From: Acanthosepion lycidas
Taxonomy: Eukaryota > Mollusca > Cephalopoda > Sepiida > Sepiidae
DNA: 64,000 bases
Direction of reading: 5' to 3'
Assembly (NCBI GenBank): GCA_963932145.1
Contig: OZ010586.1
Span: 76,222,587 to 76,286,586, forward strand
Part shown: one piece after another, positions 21,621 to 32,099 of the stretch
How the letters are laid out: each line of letters begins with the position of its first letter
How positions within the stretch are numbered: the first letter of the stretch is position 1
Notes under the pieces: model-generated
Databases searched by the model: none
Seen by the model: the letters and a program-made list of their open reading frames with translations, nothing else
What the model was told of the DNA's origin: nothing
Program-made: the position numbers and the translations under genes

Positions 21621-22310
21621 TTTTTAATTGATATCACCCCAAGCAAAGTAGTACAGCCACTAGTACACAAGGGGTTATAGGGTGTAGAGGAATTAGGAAC
21701 AGAAATATTAGTAATAAGAAGAAAGAAAAGAGCGATCAGGTGGATAGAAGATAGTGATTGGCATTGCATTTAAATTTTTACAGATTAAAGTTGGTTGGAA
21801 AACATGGAGCTGGGAGGGAGGTTCAAAGCGAGAAAAATCAGATAAGAAACTGTTAGCATATAAATTACGGCTACATCTACCAAGCTCAGGAGATTTTGCC
21901 GTTAGTCTAGTTTTGAATTCATATAGTCTAGGTACCATAGCAAAGAGCTCATCCAAACAATAATCATGAAAGTACTTATAAAAAAGGCACAGAGAGGCAA
22001 CCCTATGGTGGTGGGCAAGTGACTGAAACCAAGCTTCCAGATCAGGATCAATAATACTGCTGATTCTTCTTTGGAGCCCCTGGAAAATAACTGTGGACTG
22101 TATCATATATGACAGCAATATTCTAAGCATGGGTGAGTGGTAGGTTTATAGATATGCAAGATAGATTCCAGAAAGAAAAACTGTCTTTCCCAACACAGTG
22201 AATTGACTTTCTGAGCAGCTGATCTAGCAATGGATTCAATGTAGTCTTTCCTCCTCATGTCAGCTGAGAACATTAACCTGAGGAGGCACAATGAGTCAGT
22301 TTCTTGGAGG
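21621..22310 (-). mobile_element. L-A LINE, 5'-truncated, about 690 bp
   Basis: Minus-strand L-A in two well-preserved frames. 22103-22291 holds CLLRLMFSADMRRKDYIESI, ARSAAQKVNSLCWERQFFF and LESILHIYKPTTHPCLEYC. 21708-22130 then holds QGLQRRISSIIDPDLEAW, FQSLAHHHRVASLCLFYKYF, LDELFAMVPRLYEFKT and the FQPTLICKNLNAM end. The 3' terminus is the complement of TTTTTTTAATTGATATCACC, that is GGTGATATCAATTAAAAAAA, typical of L-A. One frameshift separates the two frames. Confidence 0.85.
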
Positions 22311-22539
22311 ATAGCATAGAGGGATCTCTCACATGATTAATATATGTATACATTATTCCAGTTATAAACTTTAGTACAAAAGTGAGGGCTTCTAGTAATA
22401 TAGTAGAAAGTTTCAGATTTGATAGTTTATTAATGAGATCCAAATATCTGAAGTGTATCTTTTTACTTTTTACTATCTTTTTTACTTTCAATGAAGTTTG
22501 TTTATTTGTATAATGTTTATTTTCTCAAAGGCTGTAAGA

Positions 22540-22790
22540 TTTCAAATACAGATAGATAAATAAACAGATGTAAAGACAGACAGACAGACATAAAGACAGA
22601 CAGATAGATATAAAACAACTGATTCAAGCAGGTAAAAAGAGGCTTAGATAGATAGATATGAAACAACTGATACAAGCAGGTAGAAAGAGGATTAGATAGA
22701 TAGATAGATAGATAGATAGATATGGAACATCTAATACAAGAAGATAAAAGAGGCACAGATAGACAGATAGAAAGATAGAGAAAGAGAGAG
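22540..22790. repeat. Interspersed GATA/GACA repeats
   Basis: Imperfect GATA and GACA tracts with a higher-order repeat of about 65 bp (ATGAAACAACTGATACAAGC, then AGGTAGAAAGAGG, then GATA units), seen about three times. The minus open frames translate as IYLSIYLS and are artefacts. Confidence 0.85.
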
Positions 22791-23159
22791 AAAATGAAAT
22801 TTTGGTTGAGATAAAAGCTAAGTTCAAAACAGCAATAAACTCAAAATGAAAAGAAAAAACTAAGAAACTGCTAGCTTGCTCGATACATATGAATAGATGT
22901 ACAAATAAAAAATCCATATTCTTAAAGGTTGTTAATTGATAAAACGTTTACTTAACTGCATTTGGTTATATGAAATAATCTTACAAAAAAGATTACCAGA
23001 ATGTTTTTTATTAAATGTCACAAAGACTTCAACATCCAATTATATATAATTTTTTTTTTTTTATCAGGATCATATCTAATTTATATTTGCAGGACCAGGA
23101 GACACAAACATAATTGAGCAAATTAAAAAAAAATATGGCTTTTTAGAGGGATTTTTCAG

Positions 23160-23775
23160 ATGTATGACCTGGAGAGATATTTGCAGAAGGTTTTCACTGT
23201 TGTTCCATTGTTTTCCTACCAAAAACACTGAGATCACAAAACATTCAGATAGCCAAAGATGCATTTCAAAAGCTAAGCAGAGGATTAAGAGACAGGAAAA
23301 TTTTGTTAGAAACAAAGAAAACAGTACTAAACTGTTATGTGATATCTGTCCCCCTGTATGGCACTGAATGGTGGACAATCTATTCTATATGATGAAGAAG
23401 AGATTGGAAGCAACAGAAATGTGGTTCTATAGAAAGATGCTGAGAATGCCATTAACCAAACATGTTAGCAATGACAAAGTTTTGGAGAAAATGTAAACAG
23501 AAAGGAAACTTATACTTAAAATCAGGAAGAGGCAGTTGAAATTTCTGGGGTATGTCATGAGGAAGGAAGGCTTGGAAAATGTTATACTCACAGGACACAC
23601 TGAGGAAAAAAGGACAAAGGAATGCAGTGTGTAACATACTTGATGACCTTGAGTACGTTTTTGGCAGCACAGGGTTTAGGAGAAATAAACAGACAAAACA
23701 TTAATAGCTAGCTACAATGGAGAGGAAGATGTGGATGGCTACGATCGCCTATGTTCTGAAGGGACATGTCACATA
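23160..23775 (+). mobile_element. L-B LINE, thumb to 3' end
   Basis: In order: ITKHSDSQRCISKAKQRIKR-like (the AFQKLSK region), NFVRNKENSTKLLCDI, VPLYGTEWWTI, MMKKRLEATEMWFYRKMLRM, HVSNDKVLEKM, ILKIRKRQLKFLGYVMRKEG, LENVILTGHTEE, QCVTYLMTL, then MWMATIAYVLKGHVT before a stop. Indels and stops break the frame about every 100-150 bp. It ends at the same point as 18955 and 55578. Confidence 0.75.
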
Positions 23776-23789
23776 AAAGAAGATAGAAA

Positions 23790-24155
23790 AAATAAATTTT
23801 TTTAAAAATTTTTTATTGCGTCTTATGGGTACAGATTTATATACGTTGGAAAGAAAACTACATCCTTCCTGTTCTGACATTTTGCAATTCATTAAATGTA
23901 GTTATTTTAGTTTGTTTCATTTAGTCACAACTCAGCATGACTAAGGGTTTGAGCATCTGGTCTTGTTCAAAATACAAACATACCTGATTATGTGCTCTCT
24001 CACAGCTTTCTGCATAACCCACAGGTTGAGCAGGTGTCTATAATAGACTGGCAGACAGGTGCACCCACAAATAAGTAGTAGCTGTCCATTGATATATTTA
24101 TATAATGAATGCAAATATCAGTATGCCACTGTGTCACACTTTTTCAACTTTACTC
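23790..24155. other. Spacer without a recognisable feature
   Basis: No supported frame, RNA or repeat beyond T-rich tracts. Confidence 0.5.
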
Positions 24156-24160
24156 CTAGA

Positions 24161-24690
24161 GTATCTGTCTATATTTCTGAGATGAGGTATTATGTACACT
24201 ATTTACATTATTTGGACTATTGTCCTCATCTTTGTCACCATACTTATTACGTTTTGGCCGTTTAGTCCTCTGGCCTTCTTAAACTTCTTCAAACTGTTCT
24301 AGTTCCATGTGCCATGTTTAATGGATGTCAGTTATCAGATATCTCCTGCTAATTCCTCTCTCCAAGTTCTCCACTGCCTTATACACAGAAGTCCTCAAGG
24401 ACACATGGCACAGTGGATAAAGGCGTTAGTTAGATCCAGTGACAGTGTGAGTTCAATACCTGATTAAAGCAGTGGAGAACTTGGAGAGAGGAATTAACAG
24501 GAGATAACTGTAAACATGGCATGCAGAACTACTCCAGTGAGCAAAATAAAGGATTCAGTTTGACATTCCAGCCACCTGAAGAAGGCCGGAGCAGAAACGT
24601 TGTAATAAATATGGCAACAAAGGTGAGTACAATAAATATGGCAACAAAGGTGAGGACAATATTCCAAATAATGTAAATAGTTTACTCCTA
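24161..24690 (+). mobile_element. Composite repeat S2, copy 2, inverted arrangement
   Basis: Left arm 24161-24385 is S2 in minus orientation: outer end TCTGTCTATATTTCTGAGAT, then the hammerhead-like segment in complement near 24250-24285, then body. A tRNA-like head in plus orientation starts at about 24386 (GGACACATGGCACAGTGGAT, GAGTTCAATACCTGATT). It is followed by the body and the right arm: CACCTGAAGAAGGCCGG at 24574, then CAGAAACGTTGTAATAAATA, then a 29-bp duplicated AATAAATATGGCAACAAAGG block. The whole can fold as a large imperfect hairpin. The strand given is that of the tRNA-like head. Confidence 0.75.
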
Positions 24691-24694
24691 GAGG

Positions 24695-26037
24695 CCGTAG
24701 CCTAGCATATCATGCCATTTTGGAAACAGTCCAACTCTGTGAGTAAATTAAAAACATTCCATGACAGATTTAGACCACCAAACGTGAAATTTTGAATTCC
24801 CAAGTTTTCATTAGTGATTGTTTTTGGTGATTTTTCATATGGGATTGTTTGCAACAAATTTTTTTTATGATAACAATTTTTATAACTTGGAAATAAATTT
24901 GGGAATAATCAAAATTAATTGTAAAATCCAGCAAAAGTCACCCATGAAATAAAAATAATTGTTTGTATGGAAAATAAGGACCTATTTACATCAAATTGTC
25001 TTTAAATGAAGTGGCAGCAGAAGAATTATTGTTGCACTTTTAAAAGATTAGTTTAAATATTAATGCAACATTTAAATGCAGTGATAACTTTGAGTTCTTC
25101 TATAGTTTATTTTCGTTTTTTATATATTAGATGGTGTTATTTTTATACATATATATCTGTTTTAATGTCCTTTCTTTCCCTATTGTTTGTTTCTCTGTTC
25201 TATTAGACCATTTTTATCTATGTATATTTGCCCATATAAGTTATATTTTAATAAGTGGTTAGAATTCATTTAATAACACCTTCAATCTTGAATATTTCTT
25301 GGGTGTTGTATCGGAGTGTCTGTGTCAATGTATATGAGTATATGTATGTGTCTTTATCGGTGTCTATGTGTAAAGTAATTTGCATGCACATTTCATTGTG
25401 TATGTGTGTAGTTTTAATTTTTTTTTTTGTAAAAGGTCTGTAAAAAATTTCCTGTCTCGTCACATTTTTTGTGTGTGTGTATATTTAAATATGTCTGCGT
25501 GTGTATGTATTATAATCTGATTGTGTATGTATTGTCTTTTGCAAGATGTCATAATCCCATGCCTACACTTGCATCCATGTTGTCAATAAGTTAAGAGCAG
25601 TCAATCTTAATGTTTATTCCAATGTAATTTCAATAGAAACAAAATAAATAGAATAGCATATATATTTTTTCTTTTTCCTCAATAATTTTTAAATTTTAAA
25701 CTTAAACTTAAATTTGCATTTTAAAATGTGTAGTTTTTAATTTTAATTTCAAATTTTATCATACAATTTAATAATTATTGGAATAAATTCTATTTTAGTA
25801 TAACCCCAACTTTAAAGCATTTAATAGTTATTATAACCTTACTTCATTGTCAAGTTTTTTGAATTCTCATATGCTTTCCTCTTATGAGGGGTGGTTAATT
25901 AATTTGAACCTTTTAAAATCTTTATTCTACAATCTACATTCAACATCATCACTTGATAAGACACCAGAGGTGTTGAAACAAAATGGCTATTTTTGTAGTG
26001 ATTTTACAACTTATTTATGTTATAATTTTTAAATAAA

Positions 26038-26040
<3 letters not shown>
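24695..26040. other. AT- and TG-rich region, no gene
   Basis: Contains loose TG/TA-rich stretches at 25310-25510 and very AT-rich sequence at 25660-25800. The two opposed 60-codon frames at 25255-25463 are complements of each other without motifs. Confidence 0.5.
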
Positions 26041-26095
<55 letters not shown>

Positions 26096-26110
26096 TATAT
26101 ATAATATATG
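26041..26110. repeat. (TA)n microsatellite, left flank
   Basis: About 30 TA units with one interruption (AAA) near 26091. Confidence 0.95.
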
Positions 26111-26586
26111 GCCACTCATATTCGAGGATACCCATCTACTATAGCGGCTAGCCAATCCCTATTACAGACGCTCGCTCAGGCGAATTTGGGTTTGTTCAAC
26201 ACCTACAGAGCCAACCTGGGGTTTATATTGCAACTTTGCAGTCCTTAGTTACACTTTCTGGGAGAGAGTGTGATATCTAGCATGATCAACACTCTGAACA
26301 AGACCAGCACACTCAAACACTCGGTCACAATGACTTGTGACTTTGTGCTATCACAGCTATTGTCAGACCCCCTTTCCAAGGGTTTTGTTTACACAATTTC
26401 ACTCACAAGGTTTGGGTCAACCCATGGTATGGTTTTCAGGCACTTTCCAAAGGTTCTGCATGCTGGGATCACCCTCTCTAGATTGATAACATCAGAAAGA
26501 CTACTTCCTGACAAATCAACCATGTGGAGATTCGAACCCGGGTCTCATTGTTAGAAAACAAGCATTCTAACCATTTGTGCACACGC
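26111..26586 (-). mobile_element. GC-richer tRNA-headed repeat between two (TA)n tracts
   Basis: The minus strand starts GGGCGTGTGCACAAATGGTT, contains TGGTTAGAATGCTTG (box-A-like), and has CGGGTTCGAATCTCC (a good box B). About 400 bp of sequence follows, visibly richer in GC than its surroundings. The head resembles a tRNA lacking a clean acceptor stem. The body has no open frame on the minus strand; a 94-codon plus frame (26270-26554) runs opposite to the presumed transcript and has no motif. I interpret it as a tRNA-derived SINE or similar retroposon. It starts and ends exactly at TA tracts. Confidence 0.55.

Positions 26587-26631
<45 letters not shown>
26587..26631. repeat. (TA)n microsatellite, right flank
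   Basis: About 20 TA units immediately upstream (on the minus strand) of the tRNA-like head. Confidence 0.95.
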
Positions 26632-26634
<3 letters not shown>

Positions 26635-26635
26635 T

Positions 26636-27090
26636 CTTACAATCTTAAAATATTTTCTGGCTTTAAATAACCTGTGAAGCATTGATAAACTGTAAAAATA
26701 CAAACCAATCCTATTAATCAATTCAGTAAATCCTCTCAATCTTGGGTTCTCCAAATTTCTTGAAGGAAATATAGTCATTACTAATTTTAGGTTGGTTTTA
26801 TTTTATCTTATTTTTATTGTTTTTTAATTTTTATTTAGTTCTTTTGTTTTTGTTTTGAAATTCAACAACCAAGCTGTATTCTATACTAAAATAGCAAAAA
26901 GATATTATTCAAAACTATCGTAGTTATCATATTTTTTAATTATTATTCTGTCATCATTTTGACACTTCCCAGTAAATCCTTCCAAAGTTAGGTTCTCTAA
27001 ATTTCTGATATGAAGTATAGGCATTACTAAATTATTGTTTTGTTTTTACATTCAACAACCAAGCATTCACTTCTAAGTAGCAAAGATAAG
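26636..27090 (+). mobile_element. S1 SINE 3' part plus a local duplication
   Basis: 26640-26700 carries the S1 3' block TATTTTCTGGCTTTAAATAA. The following sequence contains two similar segments, 26722-26900 and 26967-27090. Both run CAGTAAATCCT, then GGTTCTC.AAATTTCT, then a GTCATTACTAA-like block, then ATTCAACAACCAAGC. The first of these has an extra T-rich stretch. Confidence 0.5.
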
Positions 27091-27114
27091 AAAATAAAAA
27101 TTTCTCATGAAATT

Positions 27115-27185
27115 TGAACTCACATGCCTTTTCCTCGGGAGCCCTCATGAGACAGGACCTTACTGATTAGATAACAAAAGCTAAC
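27115..27185 (-). mobile_element. tRNA-like SINE head (remnant)
   Basis: The reverse complement shows an ATCTAATCAGTAAGGTCC stretch and, about 40 nt on, CATGTGAGTTCAAATTTCAT, spaced like the A and B boxes of a tRNA. No cloverleaf closes. Similar weak heads occur at 14290-14385 and 31960-32070. Confidence 0.35.
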
Positions 27186-27199
27186 ACATAGACATCATA

Positions 27200-27625
27200 C
27201 ATATTTAGTTAAGTAACCATATTCTTCATTATCTAATTTAACACGACAGAAAATGTGCTGCTCAACAGGGTGCATAAAATCTAAAAATGGAATGGTTGGA
27301 ATAGAAAAAGTAAAGATAATTCAAAGATGGAAGAAATACACTATGATGAGGCCACCATGATGACAACAACATGGAAGACTTGTAATACTAAAACCTGATT
27401 TAAGTTTGGCACTGGCCTAGATTAACAGAAACAAAGCAAATGCACAACAGATGCTAGTAGCATAGAGGATTTCAGCATTGACAAAATTCTTCTTCTTCAT
27501 CTTCTTATAAGTTCTTCAGGAAATGGGCAATCCTGGTTTTCCAAAATTCTTTCTTTTTATAGTTTCTCTTTTTACTATCTCTCTTAATCTCTGTTCTGAA
27601 AAGCTCACTAGGTAGGTTATACACT
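27200..27625. other. Spacer without a recognisable feature
   Basis: No motif-bearing frame. A short CTT-rich tract lies at 27488-27510. Confidence 0.45.
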
Positions 27626-27629
27626 GTTT

Positions 27630-27900
27630 TCCTCAGTCACACATGCTGTCAGTCAGTCCTGTGAATGTCAAATTTTCCATGCCCTCTTTCTTCTAGAAAT
27701 TTCAATGGTCTCTTTCTGAAGCTAAGTATAAGTGTCCTTCTAGTTTTCATTTCTATAAAATTTTGTCATTGTTCCCATGTTCAGTCCATGAAATTCTCAG
27801 CATCCTTCTGTATAACCAAATTTTTGTTGCTTCTCGTTTTTTCTGCATCAGTGATAAAAATGTCCAGCATTCCTTGCCATATACTATTAAAACATAATCT
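27630..27900 (-). mobile_element. L-B LINE C-terminal relic
   Basis: Minus-strand L-B: SLMQKKREATKIWLYRRMLR, then ISWTEHGNNDKIL in an open 67-codon frame. It then passes by frameshift into FRKRPLKFLEE-like and GMENLTFTGL-like sequence. It lies tail to tail against a longer plus-strand L-B copy that starts at 27905. Confidence 0.7.
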
Positions 27901-27904
27901 GAAT

Positions 27905-29390
27905 TCTGATGAATAAAATGTGCAACAGAATTAGACCAGAAATAAGGCAAGAACAATGTGGGTTTATTAAAGACACTGGAACAAGAAATGCAAAATTTAT
28001 GCTCATAATGATATCAGAAAGAGAAATACAAATGCAGAAGGATGTGAACCTCGGTTTTATAGATAATGCAAAAGTGTCTGAAAAAGTACTTCACAAAGAA
28101 CTGTTGGAACTGGTAGGTAACCTATTTGGGAAGGGTATTAGAATAATCTAGAAGATATACTGGCAGAAAAACGCCTGGATACAGAAAGAAAATAAGTTCA
28201 GTAAATATAAAAAAGGAGGAGGTATGATGGAATAATGGATAGTAGCTCTAATTGAGGAATCGGACAGACAAGTTTGAATTCCTGTCAAATCCATTACATT
28301 CACTTATGTGCTAATACCCTTGGGAAAGGTATGAATCCTCCTCTTCTCCCCACCAGCTATGGGTAAATAGCAGGATAGACCAAGTTCTATAACCTTGGAT
28401 GACTGTAGAAAGAAATGGCAACCTACTGCAGGAAAAAATCTTCCTCGTCAGTCATATATCGATGATTGCCTAAGTGTGTATCACACATGGCATATAACTG
28501 ACTGAAATATACAAAAATAGAAAGAAGTGTAAGATCTGGATGTATCTCATCACTGGACTTAATCAACCTATACAGCAAGGTGTTTCTGAGAGATTTAGAA
28601 GTCCTATGAGGATTCATTAATAGTGCCCACAATCCTAATATCATATGGTATGCAGATGACCCAACATTGATAACAGACATAGAAAGGAACTCTAATAACT
28701 GTTACATGAGGTAGTGAAGGAAAGCAAGAAGAAAATACTAAATATCAATTGCAAAAAGACAGAATGCATGCTTGTTAGGAAAAGGAACAGCCAAATATGC
28801 AAATTACAAATTGGGCATACCAAAATCAAACATATACAACAATTTAAATATCTAGAAAGTGTTTTAACAAGAGGTGGTAAATATGAAGCTTAAATCTGAA
28901 GACACATTGGGATAGTGAAAGGCCTTTCAAAAACTAAGCAAAGTATTAAGAAAAGAAAAATTTCATTAGAAGTAAAGATGAGCACTGAACTGTTATGTAA
29001 TATCTGTCGTCCTATATAGCAGTGACTGTTGCACAATCTCACACATTTCTACAGAATAATGCCAAGATTACCATGAATTGAACACATGAACAATGAAGAA
29101 AATGGACAACAAAAAAGGACACTAATACCCCACGTCAGAAAGAGAAAGCTGAAATTTCTAGGGCCCATAATGAGGAATGAGGTCTTGGAGAATTTGATAC
29201 TCACACGATATAATGAAGATTAGAGGGACTTAAGAAAACAAAACATAATCTATTTAGTTAGATTGAGTAAATCGATGGCATAATGGAGTTTAGGAGAGGC
29301 AGCAAAAAAGACAAAATTTTTTAAAACTACAAGGAAAGGAAATTGTGGAGAACCATGATCACCTACATTCTGAAGCAATATGCAGTGATA
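27905..29390 (+). mobile_element. Longest L-B LINE copy in the window, interrupted by a SINE
   Basis: The RT begins with NRIRPEIRQEQCGFIKDTGT and INDAK-like palm segments: LGFIDNAKVSEKVLHKELLE (motif A region), LFGKGIRII and IYWQKNAWIQKENKFSKYKK. After a SINE at 28210-28500 it resumes with RSGCISSPDLINLYSKVFLR and the catalytic YADD at 28649-28660. Next come KKKILNINCKKTECMLVRKR, QQFKYLESVLTRGGKYEA, SIRSKDEH-like, FYRIMPRLP-like, KLKFLGPIMRNEVLENLILT and, near 29340, KLWRTMITYILK. Stops are frequent, and motif A (F-x-D-x-A) keeps FIDNAK. The 5' region with the endonuclease is missing. Confidence 0.85.
28210..28500 (+). mobile_element. S1 SINE inserted in L-B
   Basis: A nearly complete S1: head at 28215-28290 with box-B-like AGTTTGAATTCCTGTC, body TTCACTTATGTGCTAATACC, CTTGGGAAAGGTATGAATCC, CCACCAGCTATGGGTAAATA, a GACCAAGTTCTATAACCTTGG block, and a 3' part GTGTGTATCACACATGGCAT. 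It splits the L-B reading frame between FSKYKK and the QGC-like motif. Flanking AAATATAAAAA-like and AAATATACAAAA-like sequences at about 28200 and 28505 are a plausible target duplication. Confidence 0.8.
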
Positions 29391-29394
29391 TGAA

Positions 29395-30135
29395 AAGTGG
29401 TTTGAATTCTTTAGATGAAGAATTTTTACAATGATTAATTTTTGTTTATTTTTCATCTTGATGTTCCTTTTTATCAAAAGACTATTTTTGAACTGCCAAA
29501 TGTAAAATGGCATATTTTATTAACTTTTATTAGCTTTTGAAGAATTTTACATGTGGTCTTTAATTTCTAAACAATGTGTCATGAAGATCAAATTATTTTA
29601 TTGCTGTATTTTTCATGTTAAAGATACTAAAACTTTAAAAGGCCTTTCAGAAACTTTGAGAAAGTGTTTGGCTTTTGTTTTAATTAAGTATAAACCTTTG
29701 TAGTTGTAATTAACTTAATAGAAGTGAAAGTTCTCTGTTTCAGAATTCTCTCTATTAGGCACCATCAGTTCAGCACAATGCAAAGAATTTGCTAGAGAAA
29801 TTCTTATTTTTGTTTGAGGAATGCTCTCTTCTGCTAATTGTCATCATTATTTGTTGGAATCCATCAACATCCACTTCAGTTTCTGCCTTCATTTACAGAA
29901 AATATTTATGACAAGATCTGTGTCTTTGGAAATTGGATGGTAGAGAAATGCTTAAATAATTCTCTGTAATTATGTTGGAAATGAATAATTAAACAATTTG
30001 ATTAAATGACAAATGAGAAACTCTTAAATTGTTTGATGGGAAAATTAAAATAAAAACAGAATTCAAGTGGATCTGTTGATTATAAAGAGGGAGCAACCTG
30101 AGTGGGAAATATTTCAACAGTGTAAATTAATTGAA
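29395..30135. other. AT-rich spacer
   Basis: No supported feature. Confidence 0.5.
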
Positions 30136-30139
30136 AACT

Positions 30140-30435
30140 GACTATGACTAAAAAATTAAAGCAAGAAGGAAAGAAAAAAAGGATGAAAGAAAAAAGAAAG
30201 GAAGAAGAAAAGAAATCATGCAATAAGAAAGAAAGAAGGCAAGAAAGAAAGAAAGCAACAAAAAGCAAGCAAGAAAGAAAGAAAGAAATCAAGCAAGAAA
30301 AAAGCATAAAGAAAGCAAGCAAGAAAGAAAGAAAGAAAAAACAAAGAAAGCAAGAAAGAATGAAAAAGAAAGAAATATAGAAAGAAACCATAAAGAAAGC
30401 AGGTAAGAAGGAAAGAAAAAAAAAGAAAGAAAGGT
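30140..30435. repeat. (GAAA)n-rich polypurine tract
   Basis: Long plus-strand purine tract made of GAAA units with scattered GCAAGC or CATAAA interruptions, giving a loose higher-order repeat of about 20-40 bp. The 78-codon K/E/R-rich plus frame and the F/L/S-rich minus frames that span it are low-complexity artefacts. Confidence 0.95.
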
Positions 30436-30439
30436 GAAG

Positions 30440-31310
30440 ATACTTAGTTTTAGACACAGACAAATGTGCAAAGCCTGTTTTTCACTGGACAATTTTATGT
30501 TGATTTTCACACAATGAAATTAAGCATTACTTTTGGTATGACCAACATATATTAGTGGTCAGTTTACATCCGCAGTTCCCAAATGTGGTGCACCTCATAG
30601 TTGCAGTGGAAGAGGATAGCAGGTGAGGCAGAATGGTTGAAAGACAATTAAAGATTTAGAAACAGTTTAAAAATATTCATATGCCAAAAATAAATATGAT
30701 TTCAAAATTTGAAATATTATTATGGATGACTTGTAATTGCATGCATGAGTCCCAGTATAAACAGTTATAAAAATTATTGAATGATTTTATCATTGTGATA
30801 TTTTTGCATTATATCAAGTATTAAGAATATGGTAAGTAGGATCTGCAAATTGGAGAAGAGAGTTATCAATGATAATGTTCTGACTTTGAATCTGCAGTTA
30901 TCTCCTTTTAACTCTCTCTCTGTTCTTTTTTATTTCTAAATGTACTTTTTATCACATAAAATCTGGTGTAGAATGAGCAAATTTTAATTCTGAAAAGGCA
31001 GCCCAGAGAAAAAAGTTTTGGAAACCACTGGTTTACATAATGTCAGATTTTATTATTTAGTGTTTTCAAAATAAAATTAATTAAACAATAATGGTAAAAT
31101 TGACATGATAGGAATATTGATATGTGAATTTATGTTTGTAATTTTAAAGGGTGTTACAATAACTTGTACCAATTTTAAATGTGAATTAAGTTTAAGTGTC
31201 TTATGATTTGTTTCTTTTTCTTTCACATTTAACATCTTAAGTCTTTTGGCAATTTCACCCATGGAAATATTAACAATCAAACAATGCATTAAAGTTATTG
31301 AAGCCTATTA
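30440..31310. other. AT-rich spacer
   Basis: No recognisable gene or repeat. The minus frame at 31077-31289 has no motif. Confidence 0.5.
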
Positions 31311-31324
31311 TAAAAATGAATGTT

Positions 31325-31625
31325 CAAACAGAAATGAATGAGAAGTTCCCATGTCGCATCATCTCTCAAAACAGTGAAGTCAATTGGCCACCACAATCGC
31401 GTGACTTGACACCTTTTAGATTTCTTCCTTTGGGGTCATCTTAAAAATAAGGTCTATGCCAACAAGCTAACAACAATTCAACAGATGAAGGATGAAATAA
31501 TAAGGCATATTGGTGAGATTGAGGAACAACTATGCAAAGGTGTCATCAAAAATTTTGACCATCGAGTAGAGGTGTGACGCCGAAACCTTGGTGGATATTT
31601 GGGTGATATAATTTTTCACACATAA
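31325..31625 (+). pseudogene. Mariner-like transposase C-terminal fragment
   Basis: The translation starts EKFPCRIISQNSEVNWPPQS then RDLTPF. After a frameshift it gives FLWGHLKNKVYANKLTTIQQ, MKDEIIRHIGEIEEQLCKG, VIKNFDHRVEV and RRNLGGYLGDIIFHT before the stop. The order NWPPRS.DLTP..FFLWG..K..VY is the standard C-terminal half of the catalytic domain of invertebrate mariner-type transposases, just past the second catalytic aspartate. The rest of the gene and both terminal repeats are missing. 14950-15135 could be the matching N-terminal part of the same family. Confidence 0.8.
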
Positions 31626-31689
31626 TTGCCATGATTTAAATAACATGATCCAACAGAGAAATAAATAAATTTTCACCAATAAAACTGCT

Positions 31690-31808
31690 CACAGTTGAAG
31701 AAAAGATGTGATTCTACAGAAGGATGCTGAAGATACCATAAACTGAACATGTAAGTATTGATTTAAGAAAGTGGAAACAAAAAGGACACTTATACTTAGC
31801 ATCTAGAA
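31690..31808 (+). mobile_element. L-B LINE short fragment
   Basis: Matches L-B around the YRRMLRI region: an LKKRCDSTEGC-like stretch, a HVSIDLRKW-like stretch, then GHLYLASR. About 120 bp. Confidence 0.55.
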
Positions 31809-31959
31809 TTTTTTTTTTTGTATACTATCTCTCACTTTCAAGACGAACCTCCCCTGAAAATTATAGACCATTCCTATTTTTGTAAGGTTGCAAACTCAGA
31901 AAATCAGCAGGGGATGAAATACTTATTTTCTGTACTGTACCTTTTGTAAGGTTATAATG

Positions 31960-32070
31960 CAAAAATGAATGAAAACTTCTCAGTCAAAATTTGAACATGG
32001 CATGTTAATTTTATTTTCTGTGCTAATAAGCATTATGCTATATGCACATCCTAGAAACACAGCCTTTTGG
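31960..32070 (-). mobile_element. Possible tRNA-like SINE head (weak)
   Basis: The reverse complement has ATAGCATAATGCTTATTAGC and CATGTTCAAATTTTGACT at tRNA-like spacing. The match is weak and there is no cloverleaf. Confidence 0.25.
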
Positions 32071-32099
32071 CCTTGGCAGGAAATATATTATCTTTATTA

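Noticed and set aside
24386..24460. Functional tRNA gene at the head of S2
   Set aside because: Box-like segments are present but acceptor and anticodon stems do not close, and the sequence runs straight into repeat body. It is a SINE head.
26522..26586. Functional tRNA gene on the minus strand
   Set aside because: Box B is good, but there is no convincing 7-bp acceptor pairing and no cloverleaf. More likely a SINE head.
30080..30510. Lysine-rich or phenylalanine-rich proteins over the GAAA tract
   Set aside because: Pure low-complexity translations of a polypurine microsatellite on both strands.
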